From positions 1-64,000 of the IMG/VR virus record IMGVR_UViG_3300017917_003822: DNA of 64,000 nt. One strand, 5' to 3'. Of the stretch, positions 24,928-32,576 are shown piece by piece. Both the position numbers and the translations under genes were made by a program. Positions within the stretch are counted from its first letter, which is position 1; each line of letters begins with the position of its first letter. Origin of the DNA: a virus. The notes below the pieces were generated by a model. It was given only the letters and a program-made list of their open reading frames with translations. It had not been told where the DNA came from and ran no database searches.

Positions 24928-25566
24928 ATGAGTAAAAAGGCTGTTAGTTATTTCATTATAGGGACTTTCGTCAGTCTATATTTAATGGTTTCGGTAATTT
25001 CTACTATCCACGTTATAGACTTCTTTAAGATCTCAAATCCAACCTGGCTTGCTGTTAGCTTAGCAATAGCTTTTGAAATAGGTGCTGCTGCTTCGTTAGC
25101 TTCTCTGATCTCACTAGATAAAATGAATAAGGGAATGGTATGGGGACTTTTTATAATATTGACTCTCATGCAAGCGATGGGTAATACATATTATGCATAC
25201 ACACATCTCGAAAACTATCAGGGGTGGATAGAGCTTTTTGGATTATCTGAGGAGGACGTCATATACCAGAAAAGAATGCTTTCTATTATAAGTGGTGCGG
25301 TTTTACCTGTTGTTGCCCTTGGATTCATTAAATCCCTGGTTGATTATATAAAACCTGATGAAACTAAGGAGACTCTTCCCGAGCAACCTGTAGATGCTAA
25401 TGCTGAAATGGCGACAGATACTCCTTTTATCAAGGATGAATCTGGTGATACTATTATAGATCTAGCATCTTCGGATAATATGATACCTTCGGACTACGTG
25501 GATGAACTGATGACTCCAGCAAACAAAAACAGGGTTTCGCTTGAAATTGACCCGACAAAACTTTAA
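24928..25566 (+). CDS. Polytopic membrane protein
   Basis: This 212-residue protein has four predicted transmembrane helices. They lie around VSYFIIGTFVSLYLMVSVI, WLAVSLAIAFEIGAAASLAS, MVWGLFIILTLMQAMGNTYY and MLSIISGAVLPVVALGFI. A soluble acidic tail of about 65 residues follows. No enzymatic motif is seen. It has late expression with the small anchor protein upstream. A holin role is possible but the acidic tail and four helices are not decisive. Confidence 0.6.
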   Translation: MSKKAVSYFIIGTFVSLYLMVSVISTIHVIDFFKISNPTWLAVSLAIAFEIGAAASLASLISLDKMNKGMVWGLFIILTLMQAMGNTYYAYTHLENYQGWIELFGLSEEDVIYQKRMLSIISGAVLPVVALGFIKSLVDYIKPDETKETLPEQPVDANAEMATDTPFIKDESGDTIIDLASSDNMIPSDYVDELMTPANKNRVSLEIDPTKL

Positions 25567-25581
25567 AAATAATTAATAAAA

Positions 25582-26256
25582 GTGACAGATTCTGAAACAG
25601 TAAACAATGATAATTTTGATGGAGGTACATCGAGTCAGGTGGGAGACATAAACCTGATTGGAGGTAATTCGGAATTTGCAATATCTCCATCAGGAGCTAC
25701 GGCTGGATTTGATATTAAATATAAGAATATAGCCGAAACCATGCCTGATCTGGAGATAATCGAAGCTACTTTTCAGAGGTTCAATGATCCAAATGAGGTT
25801 GAATTTATAAAGGAATCTTTTGAGGTTGTATACCAGGATAAGACATTAGATAAACTGGATGTTGTTGATTTCTTCCATCCTCTCCAAAGTTTTTCTAACT
25901 ATCAAAAACAAACTTTCGTTATTCTTCCTCAAACATCAGCTAATTTGGACCCTTCGTCATTCACGAGTACCAACGGTGAAGTTTCTATGCTGATAGCTAA
26001 AGCGGAATACCTTCCTGGTACCCCCATTGAGGAAAAGATTATTTTTTGGGATTATAAGGGTAATCAGAGAAATATAATGGGAGAAATAATGATTTTAACC
26101 GGTGCAATAAAGGAGAATCTTTCTTGGAAGGGATGGGACGTTGACCCTTTTTCGACATATGGACACACAGGACCTGCTAATTCGGCCAACGGAGGATTTA
26201 TATTCACGAATCCAACAGATTCGGAGGTACAATTAACAGTAATAACAGCAAATTAA
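25582..26256 (+). CDS. Putative virion protein, paralogue of the next gene
   Basis: This 224-residue protein probably starts at the GTG at 25582. Its C-terminal half aligns with the next gene: IIFWDYKGN versus YINWTYKGN, MGEIMILTG versus MGELMVLSG, a Trp-containing GW segment, and GGFIFTNPTDSEVQLTV versus GGIVFYNPSTETTVKLEI. The fold looks like a beta sandwich. It may be a decoration, fibre or virion accessory protein; no family is recognised. Confidence 0.55.
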   Translation: MTDSETVNNDNFDGGTSSQVGDINLIGGNSEFAISPSGATAGFDIKYKNIAETMPDLEIIEATFQRFNDPNEVEFIKESFEVVYQDKTLDKLDVVDFFHPLQSFSNYQKQTFVILPQTSANLDPSSFTSTNGEVSMLIAKAEYLPGTPIEEKIIFWDYKGNQRNIMGEIMILTGAIKENLSWKGWDVDPFSTYGHTGPANSANGGFIFTNPTDSEVQLTVITAN

Positions 26257-26257
26257 T

Positions 26258-26755
26258 ATGGCAACTCAACCGATAACCTGTCCTTATGATGTACTTGAAG
26301 GATTTAGATTTTATAGAGGTGATTTAGTACTAGATAACGGCTTAACTAACAATCCACCGAAATATCTCTCTCTTAAGGATCTCAATATACCCGTTGATAA
26401 ATTCTCCAGAAGTAGAGTTACTCTTAAACCCGGAGGATATTCTCTTCTGAGTCAAACTGATATTGGTGACGAATATGGGTATGTTTCTTTTATAGCTGTG
26501 AAAGCGATATATCCCACTTCAACAGTGGAGTCAAGAAAATATATAAACTGGACATACAAGGGAAACACTAACTATATGGGGGAACTTATGGTTCTTTCTG
26601 GACAGAGAACATCTTCTACTGATTCAGAATTCGAGGGTTGGAATCTATCAAAACCTGGCACTATTCCCGAGAATGATCCAGGAAACGGTGGTATAGTTTT
26701 TTATAACCCTAGCACTGAAACCACAGTTAAGTTAGAAATATTGGTGTGTGGGTGA
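26258..26755 (+). CDS. Putative virion protein, paralogue of the previous gene
   Basis: This 165-residue protein starts 1 nt after the previous stop and matches its C-terminal beta domain block by block, but lacks the first 60 residues. The tandem arrangement implies duplication within the late operon. The function is inferred only from position among late structural and membrane genes. Confidence 0.55.
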   Translation: MATQPITCPYDVLEGFRFYRGDLVLDNGLTNNPPKYLSLKDLNIPVDKFSRSRVTLKPGGYSLLSQTDIGDEYGYVSFIAVKAIYPTSTVESRKYINWTYKGNTNYMGELMVLSGQRTSSTDSEFEGWNLSKPGTIPENDPGNGGIVFYNPSTETTVKLEILVCG

Positions 26756-26807
26756 TAAAATGTGACAATAACATTAAATATATACTAAAAGTTTCTTGTC
26801 CTTAGTT

Positions 26808-26817
26808 GGATATATAA
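26808..26817 (+). promoter_or_regulatory. Putative late promoter box GGATATATAA
   Basis: The box begins 33-34 nt upstream of the ATG at 26842 and continues as TAAAC. The gap carries no strong hairpin. Confidence 0.7.
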
Positions 26818-26841
26818 TAAACAGTAAAAAAAAAGTAAACC

Positions 26842-29220
26842 ATGGACTTTATAAACCAAGTTAAAAATTTAAAAGAACTAACAAAATCACCAGAGGTAAG
26901 AGCTTTGTGTGAAAGCTTCCTTAGAGGTGAATCTGTTTCTAAGGATCAATTGATAGCTTCTATCAACGAACATAACGATTCAGAGACGATACAAATCAAT
27001 GAAACTCCAAGCATTACTAATCACATGGATGCTATAAGGAGAGAGGAGACCGAGGTTTCTAAGAAAACCGCTGCTGCTCTTATGGAGTCTTGGGGAGGAT
27101 TGGGATCAAGAACATCTTCTAACTCAGGATCTTACTTAAATAAATCGGAGGAGATTGAGAAAAAATCAGAAACCCTTTTTGAGAATATCTCAAAGGTAGC
27201 TTCATCAGACCCAGCTACTATCTCTTTTATGGATTCACAGAGTATAAAAAATCTTGGAGTTATTGAAGCGATTTCTAAATTGAAGGAATCATCAATTTAC
27301 ACATACCCAAAAGCTAAAATCGTTTGTGAGCAATATCAGAATCTTATCGTAAATAAGAGATTGCCTGAATTTGCAGTTATAAACAATTTTATAGCTGAAT
27401 TGGAATCTTTCAGCTGGGACAACACTGTTACCCCTATAGCTGATGATCTTAAATCCAAAGCTAAGAAATATTCAAGAGAGATAGAAGTTGCTAAAGTGTT
27501 GGAATCTATTAAGGGTAGTGGTAGTTCTTCTTTCTATTCTGAACTTTCTGAAACTTTAAATTCTTGGTTGGTTTCTGAGAGTAAGTCAAATGGTCTTTTA
27601 GTTAAAAATATTTCTAAATACAGCTTTAACCCAGTAGTCAGAAATCTTATAAACTTTTTAAATGTTCATGAGAGCAATGACACAAGAAAATTAGAAATCC
27701 CAGTAAATGCTCAGGGTGAATCTAGTGTATCTAAAGTATATTCTCCGGTTTTATTTGAGAACGGAAGAACTTTTTTCTATATAGGTGAATCTGTATTTGA
27801 AGCAACCGAGGATGAGCTTGTTAAACTTACCGAAAGCCAGCTATCTTCTCTTCCTGCTGATTATATTAAATTGGTTGAAGTTTCTAAGAAACCTCATGTT
27901 GCTATCAACGAGAATGGTATTTCAATCAAATTTGGTAAGAAAATAGTTAGATTGATCGAAGAGAATGAAAAAGTTGAAGTTTACTTAGGTAAAGATAAAC
28001 TTAAATTTGGTGAAGTTTCAGGACTTGCTAAAATATTAGGATTAGAGTCTGGCTCTTATTTCGGTGTTAATGAATCTGAAGTTGTTAATGACACTCTGGT
28101 TCTTTACACGAACTATTCTAACATAGTAGAATTAGATTTTGCTAAAAACATTTCTTCCAACATATATGAGGGAGTTTGTGTTAATCTATTCAAATGGAAC
28201 AATCAAATTTATGTTCAGAAGATTAACCAAACAATGAATGAAAATTCTATATTCAAGGTAAATGGAACACAGGCGGTATCTATGGTTAAATCTTATTTAA
28301 GATATGATATTTCCGAAGGTTTAACTGAATTTCTTGAGGGTGAGAATAAAATTAAATCTGTCATGATAAATGACAGAAATAAAGTTCTGGAAAATATCAC
28401 TAAGGTTGAGAATGAAATTCTTAAATTGAATTCATTGATGGAATCAACTCCTCTTTATAGAGAATCTAAAGAAATTTTATCTGCTAAATCTATTCTTGAA
28501 AAAGAACTATTAGTACTAAGAGAAAAATGGAATCAGATTAATTCTGAGCTTTCTAAGATTGATGAAGAGATTAAAATCGCATCTTTAATTAATATCTCGG
28601 AGGATGAGAAATTTAATATTGGTGATTTTATTAAAGTTAAGGAATCTGGAGAAACCGGAAAAATCATATCAGTAGACGGAACATCAGGAAGATACACTGT
28701 TCTTTTAGATAGCGGAAAGACCTCGGATTTCTTAGTTAACGAGATTTCTGATCTTGAGGAGGCACTAAGTCAGGCAGCTGAAAAAAATGCTGAAGATGCT
28801 GAAGATGAAGGACAAGAAGAAGTTAAAGAATCTAATAACTTGAACAAGTCTGATTTAAGTATCGAAGAACAAAAAAATCTTTTAAAAACTTTTGCTGAGG
28901 GACACGGATTTTCTAAAGCCCCAAAAGGAGAGGGTGATTCTATAGAAATGGGATTAGATTCTTTACATGGCTATAATATCACAATGAATGAAGGAAAGGA
29001 TAAAAAAGAGGAAGGGGATTTAGCAAAAGCTCCAGGTAACAACAAGAAGGAAAAAGGTAAAGTTGAAGGTGAAGATCTTTTAGCTGACGCTCCTGAAACT
29101 AAGGATAAGACTGAATTTGATGCTGAGGATGCTGATGGAGAAAAATATGAAATTGGTTACAATCTTAGAGAGGGTAACGAAGAAGGATTAGACGAATCTG
29201 AGGTTTTAAAAAAAAAGTAA
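26842..29220 (+). CDS. Large late protein, possible internal/head protein with frameshift tail
   Basis: This 792-residue protein is helical and Lys/Glu/Ser-rich. The N-terminal 60 residues contain two Ile-Asn-Glu sites (IASINE and IQINE), like the putative prohead protease sites elsewhere in the window. A KOW/SH3-like beta segment lies near residues 590-630 (FNIGDFIKVKESGETGKIIS). The tail is strongly acidic, with repeated short motifs (SKAPKGEG, AKAPGNN). The gene ends AAA AAA AAG TAA, and a 54-codon extension in the -1 frame follows. It could be a core or ejected protein; no family is recognised. Confidence 0.6.
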   Translation: MDFINQVKNLKELTKSPEVRALCESFLRGESVSKDQLIASINEHNDSETIQINETPSITNHMDAIRREETEVSKKTAAALMESWGGLGSRTSSNSGSYLNKSEEIEKKSETLFENISKVASSDPATISFMDSQSIKNLGVIEAISKLKESSIYTYPKAKIVCEQYQNLIVNKRLPEFAVINNFIAELESFSWDNTVTPIADDLKSKAKKYSREIEVAKVLESIKGSGSSSFYSELSETLNSWLVSESKSNGLLVKNISKYSFNPVVRNLINFLNVHESNDTRKLEIPVNAQGESSVSKVYSPVLFENGRTFFYIGESVFEATEDELVKLTESQLSSLPADYIKLVEVSKKPHVAINENGISIKFGKKIVRLIEENEKVEVYLGKDKLKFGEVSGLAKILGLESGSYFGVNESEVVNDTLVLYTNYSNIVELDFAKNISSNIYEGVCVNLFKWNNQIYVQKINQTMNENSIFKVNGTQAVSMVKSYLRYDISEGLTEFLEGENKIKSVMINDRNKVLENITKVENEILKLNSLMESTPLYRESKEILSAKSILEKELLVLREKWNQINSELSKIDEEIKIASLINISEDEKFNIGDFIKVKESGETGKIISVDGTSGRYTVLLDSGKTSDFLVNEISDLEEALSQAAEKNAEDAEDEGQEEVKESNNLNKSDLSIEEQKNLLKTFAEGHGFSKAPKGEGDSIEMGLDSLHGYNITMNEGKDKKEEGDLAKAPGNNKKEKGKVEGEDLLADAPETKDKTEFDAEDADGEKYEIGYNLREGNEEGLDESEVLKKK
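29211..29217 (+). promoter_or_regulatory. Candidate -1 frameshift slippery site AAAAAAG
   Basis: In the zero frame the site reads A AAA AAG directly before the TAA stop, identical to the dnaX-type slippery heptamer. It lies inside a run of nine A residues (29208-29216), so transcript slippage is another way to change frame. No strong downstream stem-loop is evident by eye. Confidence 0.55.
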
Positions 29221-29381
29221 GTCGTAATTTCTACTTCGCGCCACAAGCAGAAGATCAGAATAAACCGGGTGAACCTTTTGTACAATCGTCCGAGGGTAAG
29301 TTAAGTAAAGCACCTGATGGAAAGAATATAATAGATAAGGATAACGAAGATAACGAAGAATCTGAAGAATCTAAGGAATAA
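29217..29381 (+). CDS. -1 frame extension of the 792-aa late protein
   Basis: After a -1 shift, translation continues for 54 codons (VSRNFYFAPQAEDQNKPGEP onwards) to TAA at 29379-29381. The composition (acidic, Lys/Ser/Glu-rich, with LSKAPDGKN echoing SKAPKGEG and AKAPGNN upstream) matches the end of the same protein. No independent start codon precedes it. This strongly suggests real coding sequence reached by frameshifting, or a 1-nt homopolymer difference in the sequenced isolate. It is followed 6 nt later by a terminator. Confidence 0.6.
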   Translation, partial: VSRNFYFAPQAEDQNKPGEPFVQSSEGKLSKAPDGKNIIDKDNEDNEESEESKE

Positions 29382-29387
29382 GACAAA

Positions 29388-29418
29388 AGAATGTAGCTAT
29401 ACGCTACATTCTTTTTTT
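29388..29418 (+). terminator. Intrinsic terminator
   Basis: AGAATGTAGC and GCTACATTCT form a perfect 10-bp stem around TATAC, followed by a T-run. It closes the unit ending with the frameshift extension. Confidence 0.92.
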
Positions 29419-29486
29419 ATGAAATCTTTCCCTATTTTTTGACTAAAATATAGACCCGAATTAAACAAATTAAACTCAAACTATTA

Positions 29487-29846
29487 ATGACAAAAATTTA
29501 TGTAAAGAATAGCGAGCTCATGGCAGCAGTTATAGAATCAAAGAATGCTGGAAAATTAACACCTGAGACCATAGAGATGTTCAATCTTATGATAGAGGGA
29601 ATATCTAAAAAAATGTCATATAAGGATCCTGAGGATAAAGAGGATTGCATGGCTTTTGCTATGGAGGACTTATGTAAATATTGGAATAGATTCAATCCTG
29701 AAAAATCAAACAATCCGTTTGCGTATTTCACTCAGATTGCAAAGAATGGTTTTGCTAAAGGTTGGAAAAAACTACATCCGCCAAAAAATCCTAAAACTAT
29801 ACCCTTTAGTTATATTACAGGGGAGGATAACTCATATAACGTATAA
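29487..29846 (+). CDS. gp55-like late sigma factor
   Basis: This 119-residue protein resembles the N-terminal two-thirds of T4 gp55 (185 aa), the sigma-like factor that recognises TATAAATA late promoters. Matching features, in order, are an opening NNKEL-like NSELMAAVI, a hydrophobic helix ending in EGISKKMSY (T4 has EGLSKRFNF), an ...MAFAMEDLCKYWNRFNPEKSNNPFAYFTQIAKNGFA block (T4 has KYKNPHAYITQACFNAFV), and a basic KGWKKLHPP. It lacks the gp55 C-terminus that binds the sliding clamp. It should direct transcription from the GATATATA boxes described here; that link is inferred. Confidence 0.8.
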   Translation: MTKIYVKNSELMAAVIESKNAGKLTPETIEMFNLMIEGISKKMSYKDPEDKEDCMAFAMEDLCKYWNRFNPEKSNNPFAYFTQIAKNGFAKGWKKLHPPKNPKTIPFSYITGEDNSYNV

Positions 29847-29855
29847 TTATTGATT

Positions 29856-30341
29856 ATGACTGATATAAAAAAAGTAAAACCGAACGGTGAATACAGATCT
29901 GGAAAATATGAACCAAAAAATCCGGAGAAATATATCGGTGATATCCATAATATAATTTTCAGATCTTCCTGGGAATATAGATTTTGCACATATTGTGACA
30001 CTAATGATTCCATACTAAAATGGAGTTCAGAACCTTTGTCCATAGATTATTATAATCCATTGGATAAAAAAACACACAAGTATAATGTTGATTTTTATAT
30101 GAAGGTGCTGAAAGAAAGCGGGGAAACCCAGGAATGGATTATCGAGATAAAACCAGAAAACCAAACTAAGAAGCCTATTTATGAGGGAACTATGACCGTA
30201 GCCAAACTTAAATCATATAATAGAAACATGCAGATTTGGATTACAAATCAGGCCAAATTCAAAGCTGCCAAAGAATGGGCGGAAAAAAGAGGTTATAGAT
30301 TCGGTGTGATCGATGAGAATTTTTTATTTAAAAGCAAGTAA
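29856..30341 (+). CDS. gp4-like head completion nuclease
   Basis: This 161-residue protein matches the T4 gp4 (gp50) head completion family: GEYRSGKYEPKNPEKYIGD, IIFRSSWEYRFCTYCD, WSSEPLSIDYYNPLD, VDFYMKV, EWIIEIKPENQTKKP and ITNQAKFKAAKEW. The D...E-x-K core fits a PD-(D/E)XK fold, consistent with trimming DNA ends when heads are completed. I use the ATG at 29856; a TTG at 29850 is less likely. It follows the gp55-like gene closely, and its stop overlaps the next start. Confidence 0.88.
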   Translation: MTDIKKVKPNGEYRSGKYEPKNPEKYIGDIHNIIFRSSWEYRFCTYCDTNDSILKWSSEPLSIDYYNPLDKKTHKYNVDFYMKVLKESGETQEWIIEIKPENQTKKPIYEGTMTVAKLKSYNRNMQIWITNQAKFKAAKEWAEKRGYRFGVIDENFLFKSK

Positions 30342-30943
30342 TGTATAACGATCTAGTTCTCCAGTATAAAGAATCCTTAAATAAATCGGATGACATTTTT
30401 TCAGCAACTGATGATTTTTTTTTAAAAAAATATTTTAAAAATGAATCAGTGGAGAGAAAATTTACTCCTCCTTTTGTACCAGGAGAGATTTACACTTTCC
30501 TATACCAAACGGATTCCGAGGTAAATGAGAAAAGACCCTTTATAGATAGAATGCCTTTGATTATATGTACAGATACGTTTAATACAAAGGAATCAGGTAC
30601 GATAATTAAGGGAATAGATCTAATAACAGTGCCACCGAGAATCAGGATTGATATCATCGGAAAAATCTATGACAATTTTAGCGAGCAGATAAAGTCCAAT
30701 GACTCATCATATACTAAAGGAGGAGCTAAATCGCCAATAAATTTGAAGGATCAGGTATTAAAAGTTTTGCTAAATAATACTGGTTATGTGAATTCTCTCT
30801 TCGGATTTAAGTACAAGTTTATAAGATCTCCCAAAGTTATATCCTCCGATGACTGGGCAAAGATACCATATTTGAGAGTAAATTTTATAGAGGGCTTACC
30901 TATACAATCGATATATAATGAATATCAATCGAAATTAATTTAG
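30341..30943 (+). CDS. Conserved hypothetical structural protein
   Basis: This 200-residue protein starts at the ATG overlapping the gp4-like stop. A pattern in the middle, VPGEIYTFLYQTDSE then RPFIDRMPLIICTDTF and LITVPPRIRIDIIG, is one I associate with small conserved proteins near T4-like head and tail genes. No catalytic motif is visible. It lies between the gp4-like gene and the portals, suggesting a connector or head-completion role. Confidence 0.5.
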   Translation: MYNDLVLQYKESLNKSDDIFSATDDFFLKKYFKNESVERKFTPPFVPGEIYTFLYQTDSEVNEKRPFIDRMPLIICTDTFNTKESGTIIKGIDLITVPPRIRIDIIGKIYDNFSEQIKSNDSSYTKGGAKSPINLKDQVLKVLLNNTGYVNSLFGFKYKFIRSPKVISSDDWAKIPYLRVNFIEGLPIQSIYNEYQSKLI

Positions 30944-30976
30944 TTTTTTCGATAAAATGAATAAAGTATTTAATAA

Positions 30977-32572
30977 ATGGCAGGTTTCGTAGATAATAAT
31001 AATCCATCACAAACCCCTGTTATACAGAGGATAAGGGAATCTGTGAGAAAGATCAGCACCTTTGGAATGAAGTATGATGACATGGTAATCAGAAATTCCC
31101 AAGCTGTTGGTGTAACAGAGGCGGCTTTCCTTAATAAAAATAAATCCAATGTCGAGGACGAGAGTATGTTATGGACGCTTGCTAAGCAAGATGTATCTTC
31201 CCGCCAGTTCATTGGTTATTTTGATAAGGATTATAAGGGAAAGAGAGATTTTCTAAGAAAGTTTTCGCTGAATCCTGAGATTGAATGGGTACTTGATACA
31301 ATTTGTGACGAGGCGGTTTCATATGATCCCTCCAATTTTTTTGCATATCCTGATTTTATAGATCTTACTGACATTAATGAAAAATTAAAAGAGGATCTAT
31401 ATGAAACATATAAAAAGATTTATGATATCTGGGGGTTTTCTGATGATATTACCGGTTGGCAGTATTTTAGACAATTTATTGTCGATGGATTCCTAGCATT
31501 TGAAATCATTTATGATGACAAGGGACAGAATATAATAGGTTTCAAGGAGCTTGATGCTGTTACTTTGGTACCGAGTGTTGAAAAACAAATAGACGGATCT
31601 TTTGTAAATACATGGACACAATATCCTCAGGACCCTAAAAGAAAGAGAGTTCTTTATGATCCTCAGATTATCTATATTTCTTACGCTAAGGGTAACTCAA
31701 TATCAAGAATAAGCTACATCGAGAGATTAATTAGACCTTATAATATACTTCGGATTATGGAGTATACTCGTGTTATTTGGTCTGTTATGAATGCATCATT
31801 TAAGCTTAAAATGACCGTTCCTATCGGGTCAAAATCTCCTCAAAAAGGTATGCAGACTCTAGGTGAGTTGATGAGTATCTATAAGGAGGATATTGAACTT
31901 AATGATGAAAGTGGCGAATTAACAATTGACGGTAGACCAAAAATACAATTCTATAAGAATTACTTGATGCCATCCGGAGTTAATGGAACTCCAACTATAG
32001 AACCTCTAAATACCGAGGGTCCTAATCTTAATGATCCGCAACCGCTGGCATATTTCTTTGATAAATTTATTCTTGAATCTAAGGTACCTCCATCGAGATT
32101 TCATAATCCTGACGGTGGTAGTACATCACCATATTCCAACGGAGCCGAAGGATTGGATAAGGAGGAAATAAGATTTGCTAAATTTATATCTAGACTTAGA
32201 TCGGTTTTCCAGGAAATATTAGTTAAACCTCTGTGGATACAGATGGTTAAAAAATATCCAAAACTGGAGGATGATTTTCTTTTTAAGAGTCAATTGGGAT
32301 TAGATTATTTTTCAGATAATCCATTTAAACTAAATCAGGAGATGGATATGATGAATAAGAAAAAAGAAGCTATAGTATCCATGAGTGGTTTGATTGGAGA
32401 TGATGAAAAACCATTCTTCTCTAATGCATTTCTTATTGAGACGTATCTTGGATTATCTAAGCAGGATATAGACGCAAATAAGGAGGCGATCGAGAGAAAA
32501 GAGAAAGCTAAAAAGAAAAAGGAGAAAGAAGGCGGTGAGGAAGAAGAAGGAACACCGGAAGTAACACTATAA
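30977..32572 (+). CDS. Portal protein A (gp20-like)
   Basis: This 531-residue protein is the same size as T4 gp20 (524) and has the family's features. They include FGMKYDDMVIRNSQAVGVTE, the stalk-region LRKFSLNPEIEWVLDTICDE, a GFKELDAVTLVPSVEK beta domain, IIYISYAKGNSISRISYIER, and PIGSKSPQKGMQTLGELM. The C-terminus is charged (Lys/Glu). It would form the dodecameric portal that nucleates prohead assembly and docks the terminase. It is followed 4 nt later by a second portal gene. Confidence 0.92.
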   Translation: MAGFVDNNNPSQTPVIQRIRESVRKISTFGMKYDDMVIRNSQAVGVTEAAFLNKNKSNVEDESMLWTLAKQDVSSRQFIGYFDKDYKGKRDFLRKFSLNPEIEWVLDTICDEAVSYDPSNFFAYPDFIDLTDINEKLKEDLYETYKKIYDIWGFSDDITGWQYFRQFIVDGFLAFEIIYDDKGQNIIGFKELDAVTLVPSVEKQIDGSFVNTWTQYPQDPKRKRVLYDPQIIYISYAKGNSISRISYIERLIRPYNILRIMEYTRVIWSVMNASFKLKMTVPIGSKSPQKGMQTLGELMSIYKEDIELNDESGELTIDGRPKIQFYKNYLMPSGVNGTPTIEPLNTEGPNLNDPQPLAYFFDKFILESKVPPSRFHNPDGGSTSPYSNGAEGLDKEEIRFAKFISRLRSVFQEILVKPLWIQMVKKYPKLEDDFLFKSQLGLDYFSDNPFKLNQEMDMMNKKKEAIVSMSGLIGDDEKPFFSNAFLIETYLGLSKQDIDANKEAIERKEKAKKKKEKEGGEEEEGTPEVTL

Positions 32573-32576
32573 TAAA

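Noticed and set aside
24928-25566. Holin assignment for the polytopic membrane protein
   Set aside because: It has four membrane helices and a long acidic tail, no neighbouring endolysin, and no holin signature, so I only call it a membrane protein.
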